A DNA stretch of 52,403 nucleotides from Pseudozobellia thermophila (GCF_900141855.1 NZ_FQYU01000015.1:1-52403); one strand, 5' to 3'; counted from the first letter of the stretch, positions 25,205 through 34,169 are shown. Program-made: numbers and translations. Notes: generated by a model not told the origin, from the letters alone.

Positions 25205-26146
25205 ATGGAAGAGTTATTTAAACAAATAAAAAATTGTAGAAAATGCGAAACTATTGGAGGTCATCACAAATTTCCAAGTAAATCACATGGTAATCAGAAA
25301 CCTTTAGCCTTTATAGTCTCAGAGGCACCTGGCAAAGACAGCCTAGGCAAAAAGAAATATTGGGTCGGTACAGGAGGAAAAATACTGCGTGAATGTCTGC
25401 CATATAAGACTACATTAGAGGATATTTTCTATTTGACGGATATTGTGAAGTGTTGGCCAAATGACTATTCAGGAAAAAATCGAAAACCAAAAGAAAATGA
25501 AATAGAAAACTGCTCTTTTTTTCTTACTAAAGAAATTCATAATCTTCAGCCAAAGATCATATTATCATTTGGGAAAACTTCATCTTCATTTTTATTGAAA
25601 AGAGAGGTAGAAATTACCCGTGAACACGGAAAAATCACTACGTATAATGATAAAACCAAACTAATTACACTTCTACATCCTTCTAGAATTGACAGGTTTA
25701 TGGATCGAAACCTTTACAAAAGACAACTATCACAGCTATTTGAAAAAATAATACAAAACGACTTAAATATTGAGGAGATATTCAAAGGAGGAGCAACATC
25801 AAATCAACCCAAGGCTAAGGGAAATACGACAAAATCCATAATAGGCTTAAGGAAAATTCGTAAAGGTATATTTACAATACCATCTTCTGGAAACTCCATT
25901 ACCGAAGGAGATGCAAGTAAAAATCAGATTAGGATAACCGCTGACTTGAAAGATTACTTCCCTTCCATATCAACAAATATTCACATTGAATACAAACAAG
26001 AAGTTTACAACGTAAAATTTTGTTATAGAAATAACAGAAGTCATGTTCTTAAACTGGGAAAGAGTTTAGCAAATCGAATAAATCTAAAAGCCGGAATGAA
26101 AATAAAAATGGTATTTTTAGAAAAAGGTAAATATTCAATTGAATAA
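25205..26146 (+). CDS. Uracil-DNA-glycosylase-like protein with an extra C-terminal domain
   Basis: 313 residues. The N-terminal ~190 residues look like the family 4/5 uracil-DNA glycosylase fold: NCRKCET (two cysteines), AFIVSEAPGKDSLGKKKYWVGTGGKIL, FYLTDIVKCWP, then LSFGKTSSSFLL and LITLLHPSR. The four-Cys iron-sulfur set is only partly visible. After a linker (GGATSNQPKAKGNTTK) a C-terminal domain (ITADLKDYFPSISTNIHIEY, SHVLKLGKSLANRINLKAG) resembles small DNA-binding barrels, but I cannot name it. Strongly AT-rich and isolated between core genes, so likely acquired; a defence role is possible. Confidence 0.7.
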   Translation: MEELFKQIKNCRKCETIGGHHKFPSKSHGNQKPLAFIVSEAPGKDSLGKKKYWVGTGGKILRECLPYKTTLEDIFYLTDIVKCWPNDYSGKNRKPKENEIENCSFFLTKEIHNLQPKIILSFGKTSSSFLLKREVEITREHGKITTYNDKTKLITLLHPSRIDRFMDRNLYKRQLSQLFEKIIQNDLNIEEIFKGGATSNQPKAKGNTTKSIIGLRKIRKGIFTIPSSGNSITEGDASKNQIRITADLKDYFPSISTNIHIEYKQEVYNVKFCYRNNRSHVLKLGKSLANRINLKAGMKIKMVFLEKGKYSIE

Positions 26147-26177
26147 ATAATCTTTTCAAATTTTTCTCCTCCATATT

Positions 26178-26211
26178 GAAGACTTACCCCTTTTGAAGAC
26201 TTACCCCTTTT
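26178..26211 (+). repeat. Two-copy 17-bp tandem repeat
   Basis: GAAGACTTACCCCTTTT occurs twice in direct succession in the AT-rich space after the UDG-like gene. It looks like a slippage duplication and has no visible coding role. Confidence 0.7.
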
Positions 26212-26365
26212 TGCACAGCGGTAAATTAACAAATTGATGTTTCAAAGGTCCATACCCATTTCCCTTTTAAAGCCAATATCCGACCTTGCACCTATTTTTC
26301 CGTAAGGGGCTTGTTCATTTTTATACCTTGGCAAAAAAACCACAAAACAAGCCTTAGCTTACATT

Positions 26366-27034
26366 ATGAAACACCTATTCGTATGGCTTGCCCTACTTGC
26401 TACCGCTACCTCTTTTGGGCAAGCCCCACAAAAAGTCAACCTTACCGAATACATCAGGGAGATCCAAAAATGGCACAAGGAAAACAACGATATGTCCCTC
26501 GCCTTTTGGATACCCACGGGCTATTGGAAAATCGCGACGGAGGGCAACCCCCAAATATCCGGTGAAGCGGTAGACCAAATCGTAGCGGCCTTCGACGACT
26601 ACGTCCTGGTCTGCGGTCTGGACGTAGATATCCATACCAATGGCACGGCATCCTTTACCGATGAGGCCACTTTGCGAAAATCGATTTCCCTTATAGACGC
26701 AGATGGGGAGGTTTACCTGCCCCTGACGGACGATGAGGTAACTCCCGAGGCCTCGGGCTTTTTGGAACCCATGAAGCCCATGTTCCGCCAAATGCTCGGT
26801 CAGATGGGGGAGGGCATGCACTTTTATTTCTTTAAGGTACAGGACGAAAACGGGAAGACGGCCCTAAACGAATACCAAGAGGGGAGCTTTACCATAAAAC
26901 ACTCCGATAAGCAGTTTAATTTCACCTTGCCCCTGGTCGCCCTAATGCCGCCCAAAAAATGTCCCGTGGACCATGCCGAAATGAAAGGCAACTGGAAGTA
27001 CTGTCCCTTTCATGGCGACTTACTTGAATACTGA
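26366..27034 (+). CDS. Hypothetical exported protein with a C-terminal Cys/His pair motif
   Basis: 222 residues. A signal peptide (KHLFVWLALLATATSFGQ) is followed by a domain I do not recognise, with WHKENNDMSLAFWIPTGYWKIA, VDQIVAAFDDYVLVCGLDVDIH and LIDADGEVYLPLTDDEV. The C terminus CPVDHAEMKGNWKYCPFHG has two Cys-Pro-x-x-His units that could bind a metal. The composition is that of the main chromosome. The next gene is convergent on the other strand. Confidence 0.65.
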   Translation: MKHLFVWLALLATATSFGQAPQKVNLTEYIREIQKWHKENNDMSLAFWIPTGYWKIATEGNPQISGEAVDQIVAAFDDYVLVCGLDVDIHTNGTASFTDEATLRKSISLIDADGEVYLPLTDDEVTPEASGFLEPMKPMFRQMLGQMGEGMHFYFFKVQDENGKTALNEYQEGSFTIKHSDKQFNFTLPLVALMPPKKCPVDHAEMKGNWKYCPFHGDLLEY

Positions 27035-27110
27035 CAGGTAGAAAACGGTCTTTGACGCTTGATAGGCCCGGGACAAAATTTGCCATTGCCCCATACGAAG
27101 GGCGGGCTAC

Positions 27111-27719
27111 CTAATTCCGAATTTCCTCGATCCCCAGTTTAAAGGCGATCTCAACATTCTCATGTATGTTGATAAGGCCGAACATCTTGCTTGGGAGCTC
27201 TATGTTGTGATTGGGCAGGCGCACGTTCAGGTCCCCTTGAATTAACAGGCTGTTGTCCTTTTCGACCTTTACGGGAACTTTGTATACATTGGTTTCCCCT
27301 GCTATCTCTATGTCCAATAGGGCCTCGTAGGCGGTCTTATCGGCTATGGGCCGGATTTCTTTTAAGGCCAAAAGTATGTGGGGCTCCTCTTCTGAATTCA
27401 AAATCTCCCGAAAATCCCTGTTGATGCCCCTTCCGCCGCAATCAAAACAGTCGACGTTCAAGACCAGTGTCGTTTCGTCGAACCTGATCCTGTCGCCTTC
27501 CCTATGGTAGTCCACACGCACCGGGTTGTCGATATTGGTTACATCGAACAGGCACGAAAAGGTGTTTACATTGGTAGTTCCCTTGATGTACAAGGAACTA
27601 TCGGGCGTAATGGCTACATAGGTGCTTCTTAGGGTTGCACCTGTCGTAAAGGCCATGATGGCCATGACGGCAAAAAGCAGGCTTACTTTTTTTAGCATCA
27701 TAGTACCAAGTGATTTCAT
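27111..27719 (-). CDS. YceI-family exported protein 2
   Basis: 202 residues with a signal peptide. The core DSSLYIKGTTNVNTFSCLF, then LNVDCFDCGGRGINRDFREIL and LLALKEIRP, is the lipocalin-like YceI barrel, whose members bind polyisoprenoid or fatty-acid-like ligands in the periplasm. It is the last gene of a minus-strand operon after a barrel protein (86-bp gap) and a second YceI gene. It differs from the upstream YceI by a CFDCGG insert with two cysteines. Confidence 0.85.
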   Translation of the reverse strand: MKSLGTMMLKKVSLLFAVMAIMAFTTGATLRSTYVAITPDSSLYIKGTTNVNTFSCLFDVTNIDNPVRVDYHREGDRIRFDETTLVLNVDCFDCGGRGINRDFREILNSEEEPHILLALKEIRPIADKTAYEALLDIEIAGETNVYKVPVKVEKDNSLLIQGDLNVRLPNHNIELPSKMFGLINIHENVEIAFKLGIEEIRN

Positions 27720-27805
27720 GTTATGATTAAAAAAGCAAGTCTCAAAGTAGCATCCAAAAATATGAGGAAACCCAGTACGATGAGACTTGCTTTAAAGCCT
27801 ATTAA

Positions 27806-29074
27806 TTAAAAGCTGATGACGGCTTCCAAGATAAACCCGTCGAACTGACCGTCTTCCAATAGGTCTCCGGTAGGGTAATCGTTGTATTGTTGGTTTACAT
27901 ATTCCGCTTTAACAAGCACGTTCTTGGTCATAAACCAACCGCCTCCCAATTGAAACCTATCGATACTTACATCATCGCCACTGGCCAGCTCTGCACTTAC
28001 GGTATTGTACCGGCCGCCTACAAAGAGGTTTTCATCCTTACCGAACCTATAAATGACTTCCCCGGCGTATTGCTCTGCATTTCTTCTATCGGTTTCGGCC
28101 AAGCTTCTTCCCGAAGTCAGTTCCAAGGTTCCGAAGAACTCAAGTCCTCCATATTTTACGAACGGGTTGATCATTACCGCTGTAATCTTGTTGCTAAAAC
28201 CTGGGTCGAAACGGCCTGCCCTAAAGTTATCGCTGGTAGCGGCGGCATCTTGCATCACGTCGTAGTACCGGGCTCCGGCCCTATCGGCAGAGTAGAGGTA
28301 GACGTTGGGCGCATACCCCGTATTGTACAAAGATCCCGTTAACCTAAATCTTAGGTCGTCGGACAGTTGTTTGTCGTAGCCCAATTTGGCCAAGAGGGCG
28401 GCACCTCCGGTAGACCCGTTATTTTTGGTGACGCTTTGGTTCAGCTTGCCATTGGTAAACCCTAGCATACCAAAGAGGCCACTGTCGGTCCTGTAGTACA
28501 GTTCGGCCCCTACCTCGGTAGTAAACGAATCCATGATCAGGTTGCCCACAAAGGGGTTATAAATGGCCTGGGCGTTGTCGCTTCTCCTAAAATGGGCATC
28601 GCCATAGTTGTTCTCCATATGCCCGATCTTAATGGTGGCGTGGTCCATAAAATCGCCCAAGAAACCCTCGCTGATAAAGTCGAGCTTATCAATTTGAAAG
28701 TATCCTCCCTTAACATAGGGCTCATGGTGGTGCCTAGAGGACAAATAGGTTCTTAAGTGCATGTTTAAGCCATCGTAGAGGGCCACGTCCAAATCTAAAT
28801 TAGCGGTCGCCAGGTTAAAATTGCTCCCCACTTCCGCCAAGGGCACCACACCCGAATTTTCATTGTCCAATGCCTGATATTGCAGGGCAAAAGACCCCCC
28901 GATCCTTACTTTTACATGATCAAAAGTGGTAAGGGTGTCCTTTGGACTCTCAAATACGTTTACACCTCTTTTGTCGGGTTGCCGGTAATTGTCGAGCTGC
29001 CTGTTCTGGGCCGATAGGCCGACCCCGGCCAGAAGGGTTCCCAACAATACGGTATTTTTAAAAATTGATCTCAT
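27806..29074 (-). CDS. Outer-membrane beta-barrel (porin-like) protein
   Basis: 422 residues with a signal peptide (SIFKNTVLLGTLLAGVGLSAQ) and a terminal Phe (ILEAVISF), as expected for insertion by the BAM machinery. Alternating strands are evident, for example VKVRIGGSFALQYQALDNE, ANLDLDVALYDGLNMHLRTYLS and NLFVGGRYNTVSAELASG. The pattern is that of phosphate-selective-porin-like barrels of Bacteroidota. It lies between two YceI genes in one operon and may form the outer-membrane gate for their ligand. Confidence 0.8.
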   Translation of the reverse strand: MRSIFKNTVLLGTLLAGVGLSAQNRQLDNYRQPDKRGVNVFESPKDTLTTFDHVKVRIGGSFALQYQALDNENSGVVPLAEVGSNFNLATANLDLDVALYDGLNMHLRTYLSSRHHHEPYVKGGYFQIDKLDFISEGFLGDFMDHATIKIGHMENNYGDAHFRRSDNAQAIYNPFVGNLIMDSFTTEVGAELYYRTDSGLFGMLGFTNGKLNQSVTKNNGSTGGAALLAKLGYDKQLSDDLRFRLTGSLYNTGYAPNVYLYSADRAGARYYDVMQDAAATSDNFRAGRFDPGFSNKITAVMINPFVKYGGLEFFGTLELTSGRSLAETDRRNAEQYAGEVIYRFGKDENLFVGGRYNTVSAELASGDDVSIDRFQLGGGWFMTKNVLVKAEYVNQQYNDYPTGDLLEDGQFDGFILEAVISF

Positions 29075-29103
29075 AATCTCCTTTTTTAATAGTTGTTTTT
29101 TTG

Positions 29104-29688
29104 TTATTGAAATAGGGTATTGAATTTTATGGTCACCTCGTCACCTGTGGTAATGGTACCCAGCAAGGCCTTTGGCGGCTCTATTTTAAAATCGGTCATG
29201 TTGAACGATGTTTCTCCGGCAAGCCTTATTTTATCGCCGTTTACCTTTAGCGAAAATTGCAAGGGGATTCTCTTTTTAACCCCCGCAATGGTTAAGTCGC
29301 CCATAACGCTGACGGCATAGCTGCCCTCTCCTTTAGGGGTAGTTTGCTTAACTTCGGCCAAGACGAAGGAAATGTCTTTGTACTTGCTTGTTTTAAGGGC
29401 CTTATAGGTGTTTTTGTCCATTGCCGACTTGCCGCTTTTTAGGCTTTCGGCCACAACCGTTACCTGAAGTTGCCCAATTTGGCCCGCCTCCGCATCCTTG
29501 AACACGATCTTTCCGCTTTGCTCTTCGGCATCTATTTCCCAATCGTGTAAGCTGGAAGTTCCCAAAACGGTCAATTCGGACATGTCGTTCCTTAAACCAT
29601 ACTCTTGGGCCAAGGTTATATTCGATATCAACAATAAAAAAATCATCAACCCGAAGGTTGTTCCGTACGTGCTTCTATTTGCCGTCAT
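29104..29688 (-). CDS. YceI-family exported protein 1
   Basis: 194 residues with a signal peptide (TFGLMIFLLLISNITLAQ). The barrel blocks are LTVLGTSSLHDWEIDAEEQSG, YKDISFVLAEVKQTTPKGE and SVMGDLTIAGVKKRIPLQF, followed by INMTDF-type text (FNMTDFKIEPPKALLGTI). This is the first gene of the YceI/barrel/YceI operon (29-bp gap to the barrel gene) and carries the only visible promoter, with a Crp-like palindrome. Confidence 0.9.
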   Translation of the reverse strand: MTANRSTYGTTFGLMIFLLLISNITLAQEYGLRNDMSELTVLGTSSLHDWEIDAEEQSGKIVFKDAEAGQIGQLQVTVVAESLKSGKSAMDKNTYKALKTSKYKDISFVLAEVKQTTPKGEGSYAVSVMGDLTIAGVKKRIPLQFSLKVNGDKIRLAGETSFNMTDFKIEPPKALLGTITTGDEVTIKFNTLFQ

Positions 29689-29714
29689 ACTGCAGGTTTT
29701 ATTAGGTTATGGGG

Positions 29715-29761
29715 CAAAACTATGGCCCAAAATTTTTCTTGCTTATGACTTTTATCATAAG
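29715..29761 (-). promoter_or_regulatory. Promoter and Crp/Fnr-like site of the YceI operon
   Basis: On the minus strand a -7 box TAGTTTTG occupies 29722-29715, so transcription should start near 29709. A palindrome with arms CTTATGA and TCATAAG and a 6-bp spacer lies at 29742-29761. Its centre is about 42 bp upstream of that start, the usual spot for a Crp/Fnr activator. The core TGACTTTTATCA resembles the site at 34170. Confidence 0.6.
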
Positions 29762-30100
29762 AAAAAATGGTTTTTATTAGGGCTTTTTGGTTGCGCTGAT
29801 AGAGATGGGTTTACGACCGGACGGCCTATCCAAAAAATAGAAAAAAAGGCTCCTTTTTAGGTTCGCATCGACCGCAAATAAACGGTCCGTTGCCTCTTGT
29901 CGCCCTTTCGTCAGGAGCGGTAGTATGAAGGGGGGATAAAAAAAGAAGGTCGGCCCGGGCGATGAAAATCATTCCCTTTGATTTTTGAGGTTATGCCGAT
30001 ACATGGTCCGCAAGGGAGCGGCATCAATAGGTAGGAAACACTTTCGCACCGTCCCCATAAAATTCTGGTCCGACAATCGAATGCCGTCCCTGTCATATAC

Positions 30101-30108
30101 TATCTTTG
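30101..30108 (+). promoter_or_regulatory. -7 box (TATCTTTG) for the BASS transporter gene
   Basis: A perfect TAnnTTTG match 12 bp before the ATG at 30121, giving a very short leader. Confidence 0.5.
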
Positions 30109-30120
30109 CGCTGAAAAAAT

Positions 30121-31089
30121 ATGAAACTAAAGATAGATCGGTTCGTACTTTCGGTGATAGGGGTCATTGGCCTGGCCTACCTATTTCCCCAATGGGGACT
30201 GCCGGATAGCCAATTTCCCGTAGATGTTATAAGTGGCATAGGCATTTCGCTTATATTCTTCTTCTACGGCCTTAAATTGAGTCCGACGAAATTAAGGGAC
30301 GGGGTCAAAAATTGGCGGTTGCACCTTTTGGTACAGGCTTCCACCTTTCTCATTTTTCCGTTGTTGGTATTGTTGTTCCGCCCCCTCGTACAAAATGAAG
30401 AACAGGAAATTATATGGCTGGCCTTTTTTTTCTTGGCGGCCCTGCCGTCTACCGTTTCCTCTTCGGTGGTCATGGTATCCATTGCCAAGGGCAATATACC
30501 CGCCGCCATTTTCAATGCCAGTATTTCGGGCATTATCGGGGTGCTACTCACCCCTTTATGGATGGGACTCTTCGTTAAGAGCGCGCAAACCGATTTTAAC
30601 TTTGCCGATATTTACATTCAACTGATTGTACAGATCATTCTACCGGTCATGTTCGGGGTTGTCCTTCAACGATTTTGGGGAGATTATGCCCAGAAATACT
30701 CCAAACAGCTGACCTTGTTCGACAAATCCATCATCCTATTGATCATCTACAAGAGTTTTGCCAGGTCTTTTGAAGAGAACATCTTCAGTACCATCTCTGT
30801 GGTAGATATGCTCATCCTCTTTGTGGCCGTTTTAATCCTGTTCTGGCTGCTCTATTTTTTAACGGGTTTCTTGGCCCAGAAAATGGGGTTCCATACCGAA
30901 GATCGGATTACCGCCCAGTTTTGCGGAACCAAAAAATCATTGGTGCACGGTACGGTGTTCGCTAAGATCATTTTTGGCAATGCGCCTACGATCGGTATTA
31001 TTCTGTTGCCCCTTATGCTCTTCCACGCTATACAGTTGTTGATCATAAGCGTAATGGCATCAAAAATGGGTGATAGAAACCAAGGGTGA
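30121..31089 (+). CDS. Bile acid:sodium symporter (BASS) superfamily transporter
   Basis: 322 residues with about ten membrane helices. GIGISLIFFFYGLKLSPTKLRDG, FFFLAALPSTVSSSVVMVSIAKGN and QFCGTKKSLVHGTVFAKIIFG are typical of the bacterial SBF-like branch (PF13593 type), Na-coupled carriers of organic anions; arsenite carriers belong to the same superfamily. It stands next to the lipoprotein/YHYH operon and 3 kb before an ArsR operon, so a link to metalloid or organic-anion export is possible but unproven. Confidence 0.85.
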   Translation: MKLKIDRFVLSVIGVIGLAYLFPQWGLPDSQFPVDVISGIGISLIFFFYGLKLSPTKLRDGVKNWRLHLLVQASTFLIFPLLVLLFRPLVQNEEQEIIWLAFFFLAALPSTVSSSVVMVSIAKGNIPAAIFNASISGIIGVLLTPLWMGLFVKSAQTDFNFADIYIQLIVQIILPVMFGVVLQRFWGDYAQKYSKQLTLFDKSIILLIIYKSFARSFEENIFSTISVVDMLILFVAVLILFWLLYFLTGFLAQKMGFHTEDRITAQFCGTKKSLVHGTVFAKIIFGNAPTIGIILLPLMLFHAIQLLIISVMASKMGDRNQG

Positions 31090-31399
31090 AACATATGCTT
31101 TTTCGACATAGAGGTCTTAATTCAACTTTCGGAAACACAATCGTAAATAATAAGAATAGTAAAAATCGCAGTCCAATAACCTCATTAACATAGAGGCTAG
31201 CGATACCGTAAACGCAAAAAAATATCATCGCCCTATTCAGAAAAATCGAAGACCTGGATAGGGAATAGAAAAAAGAAGCGTGGCCGTAATTCCTGGGCCA
31301 ATTGATATAGCTCTAATAAATAAATGTTAATTTAAATCATCATGGTTGTGAGGCCTATGGGGATTTATAATTTCGTTCCCGAAAACAAAATCTATAAAT
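31090..31399. other. AT-rich intergenic stretch
   Basis: No complete gene on either strand. A minus-strand frame of 61 codons (31228-31043) is hydrophobic but overlaps the end of the transporter gene and matches nothing I know. The right end holds a weak promoter (TAATTTCG at about 31368) for the next lipoprotein gene. Confidence 0.45.
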
Positions 31400-32419
31400 A
31401 TGAAAATACTAACGAACGCCCTGCTTGTATCACTTCTATTTATGGTCAGTTGCGCAGAAAACAAATCTAAAGGCAAATCGGACCTAAGCGCCAACGCTTC
31501 GAAAAACATCACCTACAAGGGTACGGCCAGTATAACCCAAGGGCTAGCTAAAACGATCACCGAAGACATCTATACCTGTGAACGAGGAAGAAAGACCGAT
31601 GTGGGCGAAATCGTTTCCACGGACGGAAAAAAATGGACCGTTCCGGCCGAAACCCATTACACCGACGACAGTTTTCCGTTCGCAACGGATCTGCACAATG
31701 AATGTGAAGGCAAAAACTATGCGACAACCGAAGAAGCCCTCTCTCATTTTGACGCTTCCAACACCGTCGAAATCGATACGGACGGGGAGCTTTATACGGC
31801 CTATATCTTTGCCGATAATTATTTTGAAATGTACGTAAACGGTGTTCCTGTCGGAAAAGATAAAGTGCCCTTTACCCAGTTTAATTCCAGTGTCGTAAAA
31901 TTCAAGGTCCAAAAACCATTTACCATTGCCATGAAACTGGTAGATTGGGAAGAACACCTTGGGGTAGGTTGTGAGGCCAACAGGGGCAAGTCTTTTCACG
32001 CCGGGGATGGCGGAATGGTAGCCGTTATCAAAAACGAAAAGAACGAAACGGTGGCCGTTACCGACGAAAACTGGAAGGCCCAGACCTTCTACACGGCCCC
32101 TATTACCGATCTTGCCTGTGTTTCGGAAGAGGGTGCCTACCGCTATTCCAAAAATTGCGACACCAATGGCGGACAAGATGGTAGTCAATTTTACGCCTTA
32201 CACTGGGAACTTCCCAAGGATTGGATGAAAGCCGGTTTCGACGCTAGTAATTGGCCCAATGCTACCACCTATACTAATAGAACCATTGGGGTGGACAACA
32301 AACCTGCATATACCAACTTCACCGATATTTTTGATGATAAGGACCATGACGCCCAATTCATCTGGTCGACCAATGTAGTTTTGGACAATGAGGTTTTAGT
32401 AAGGTACACTGTAAAATAG
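31400..32419 (+). CDS. Large exported lipoprotein of unknown function
   Basis: 339 residues with a lipobox (LLFMVSC, Cys 19). Blocks such as ELYTAYIFADNYFEMYVNGVPVGKD and WMKAGFDASNWPNATTYT are like the galactose-binding beta-sandwich of carbohydrate-active enzymes. Several paired cysteines (ITEDIYTCERG, LHNECEG, GVGCEANRG, LACVSEEG, KNCDTNGG) suggest disulfides. The YHYH gene begins 6 bp after the stop, so both proteins are likely made and exported together. Confidence 0.7.
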   Translation: MKILTNALLVSLLFMVSCAENKSKGKSDLSANASKNITYKGTASITQGLAKTITEDIYTCERGRKTDVGEIVSTDGKKWTVPAETHYTDDSFPFATDLHNECEGKNYATTEEALSHFDASNTVEIDTDGELYTAYIFADNYFEMYVNGVPVGKDKVPFTQFNSSVVKFKVQKPFTIAMKLVDWEEHLGVGCEANRGKSFHAGDGGMVAVIKNEKNETVAVTDENWKAQTFYTAPITDLACVSEEGAYRYSKNCDTNGGQDGSQFYALHWELPKDWMKAGFDASNWPNATTYTNRTIGVDNKPAYTNFTDIFDDKDHDAQFIWSTNVVLDNEVLVRYTVK

Positions 32420-32425
32420 CGCGTT

Positions 32426-33748
32426 TTGAAAAAATGGATATTCATCTTGCTGCTCCAAGTAGCGGCATTTAACACTTTTGCCCATGTGGGGGGACATGGA
32501 ACACCGACCAAAACATGGAAATTGTCCCACGATACCATTGAGGCCAATTTCGTAAAACAAGAGGGCAATCTTGTCTATTTAAGTGATGAGAAGAACAACA
32601 TCCTTACCTTCAACATCAATGAATTTTCAGAAGAGGACCGGCAGTTCATTGAAGAAAAGACCCAATGGATATTGAAGGCCAATACGGCAAGCCATCATCA
32701 CAACTACCATTATGGTTATCTATTGATCGGGCTAGGGGCGGTATTGCTCTTGATCTCCGTTTTTAAATGGGGAAAACGCTATAAAGGGTTTCAATTGGCC
32801 TACGGGATCATAGGGCTGACATTGATCGTTGTGGGTTGTAAAAATACGTCGGGCAAAGAAAAGTCCGCCATAACCGATATAAAGCTTCCCGCCAATGATA
32901 TCTCATTTTTGGAGTCCGTTTTCGGGGCCTTCGATAAAGTGACCACCCGATACGACGATCAATATTTTTATGTGGAATCGGATGGTATTCCCGAACATGA
33001 AATGATGACGGGCATTACCAATTGGCAGCAACAAGTACCTATAGACCATGACTATTCCGGTAACAACGCCTGGGCGATTCCCTTACAACCGGAACTGGCC
33101 GAGACCCCTCTTTCCACCAAAACGAATTTTATGAAAGGGGCCATCGCCATTGCGGTGAACGGACTTCCCATCTTCAACCCCTTGAACAACCGTGGTGAAG
33201 ATGCCAATGCCATTGGGGAGTTGGATCAATGGGGCGGTCACTGTGGAAGGGCCGATGACTACCACTACCATTTGCCGCCCACGCACTTGCAGGAACAAGT
33301 GGGCGAGGGAAAACCCATTGCCTATGCCTTGGACGGTTTTCCCGTATACGGGGAAACCGATGAAGAACTCGACGAAAGCTTGGGCCGGTTTAACGAAGAG
33401 GGCTCCTATGAATACCATGCCGTGGAAGAATACCCGTATTTGATCGCAGCGATGCGCGGAAAGGTAAAGCTCAACCCAAGAACAAAGGCCCCGGAAAACG
33501 AAATAATGCCACAGGCCAAGACGAAAGGGGTGCGCCCTGACCTACGACCTTTAAAAGACGCCGTAATTACAGACTTTAAAACCCTTGGTCCCCATTCGTA
33601 TTCATTGACCTATACCATTGGTCCTAAAGAGTACACCATTAATTACGGATGGAACGAGGAAGATGAATATACCTTTGAGTTCGTAGACCCCGATGGAAAA
33701 AGTACCGTATCGACCTATAAAAGAAAGAATGAAATGGGCGGCCGCTAA
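32426..33748 (+). CDS. YHYH-domain exported protein with an N-terminal membrane module
   Basis: 440 residues, starting with TTG at 32426. Residues 1-20 form a signal peptide. Residues about 28-75 contain NLVYLSDEKNNILTFNINEF (SHD1-like), and a membrane helix lies at about 95-111. Residues 124-138 read IIGLTLIVVGCKNTS, which has the form of a second, internal lipoprotein signal. The C-terminal ~290 residues carry the YHYH domain (HCGRADDYHYHLPPTHLQ; IAYALDGFPVYGET), whose function is unknown and which often travels with metal- or oxidation-related secreted proteins. The layout suggests a fusion of a small membrane protein with a YHYH lipoprotein. Confidence 0.8.
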   Translation: MKKWIFILLLQVAAFNTFAHVGGHGTPTKTWKLSHDTIEANFVKQEGNLVYLSDEKNNILTFNINEFSEEDRQFIEEKTQWILKANTASHHHNYHYGYLLIGLGAVLLLISVFKWGKRYKGFQLAYGIIGLTLIVVGCKNTSGKEKSAITDIKLPANDISFLESVFGAFDKVTTRYDDQYFYVESDGIPEHEMMTGITNWQQQVPIDHDYSGNNAWAIPLQPELAETPLSTKTNFMKGAIAIAVNGLPIFNPLNNRGEDANAIGELDQWGGHCGRADDYHYHLPPTHLQEQVGEGKPIAYALDGFPVYGETDEELDESLGRFNEEGSYEYHAVEEYPYLIAAMRGKVKLNPRTKAPENEIMPQAKTKGVRPDLRPLKDAVITDFKTLGPHSYSLTYTIGPKEYTINYGWNEEDEYTFEFVDPDGKSTVSTYKRKNEMGGR

Positions 33749-33829
33749 AAGATCGTTTAAAAACGACCTTTTACGAAACCTTTAAATCATGTGGCGGTTA
33801 AAAACAAAATACCCCAAATAAACAACCCA

Positions 33830-34051
33830 TTGAAGCAGACCGTTCTAACACTGCTTACATCCCTTTTGTTCCTTGCTTTTACCAAAGGGCACATGGTCAC
33901 CGGGGAGGCCGATTGTATTGACGCTAATGCCCGATCGGCCGAAGACGTAAAGGTAAAGTATGTGGAAAATGCCATTGTGGCCTTTGAAAACGGAAAAGAC
34001 ATAGAAGCTAACTTCACCAGGGCGATCGGTTGTCCGGTAAGGGCCAAGTAA
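33830..34051 (+). CDS. Short exported peptide with a redoxin-like C-terminal tail
   Basis: 73 residues from a TTG at 33830 (a GTG at 33791 would add 13). A signal peptide (KQTVLTLLTSLLFLAFTKG) is followed by SAEDVKVKYVENAIVAFENG and FTRAIGCPVRAK. The end resembles the tail of thioredoxin-fold redoxins, where an AxxAxxAGK..xxGCxI pattern closes the protein. The whole thioredoxin fold is missing, so it may be an internal deletion or a free tail. It lies 81 bp after YHYH and is followed by a terminator. Confidence 0.5.
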   Translation: MKQTVLTLLTSLLFLAFTKGHMVTGEADCIDANARSAEDVKVKYVENAIVAFENGKDIEANFTRAIGCPVRAK

Positions 34052-34087
34052 TCGTAGACATAAAACGTTTTACCGACCATATAAAAG

Positions 34088-34118
34088 CGGTTCAGGTCTC
34101 GGCTCGGACCGTTTTTTT
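34088..34118 (+). terminator. Rho-independent terminator after the YHYH operon
   Basis: Stem CGGTTC/GGACCG (one G-T pair) with a 12-nt loop, followed by seven T at 34112-34118. Confidence 0.5.
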
Positions 34119-34169
34119 ATACCCATCTTTCCATAACAATCATAGCATTTTTTCTAAAAAAATAAGCTT

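Noticed and set aside
26178-26211. Tandem repeat as a possible CRISPR array
   Set aside because: Only two contiguous 17-bp units with no spacer and no cas genes in the window.
31544-32188. 214-codon minus-strand frame opposite the large lipoprotein
   Set aside because: Antisense to a lipoprotein with a proper lipobox and operon context; no recognisable domain.
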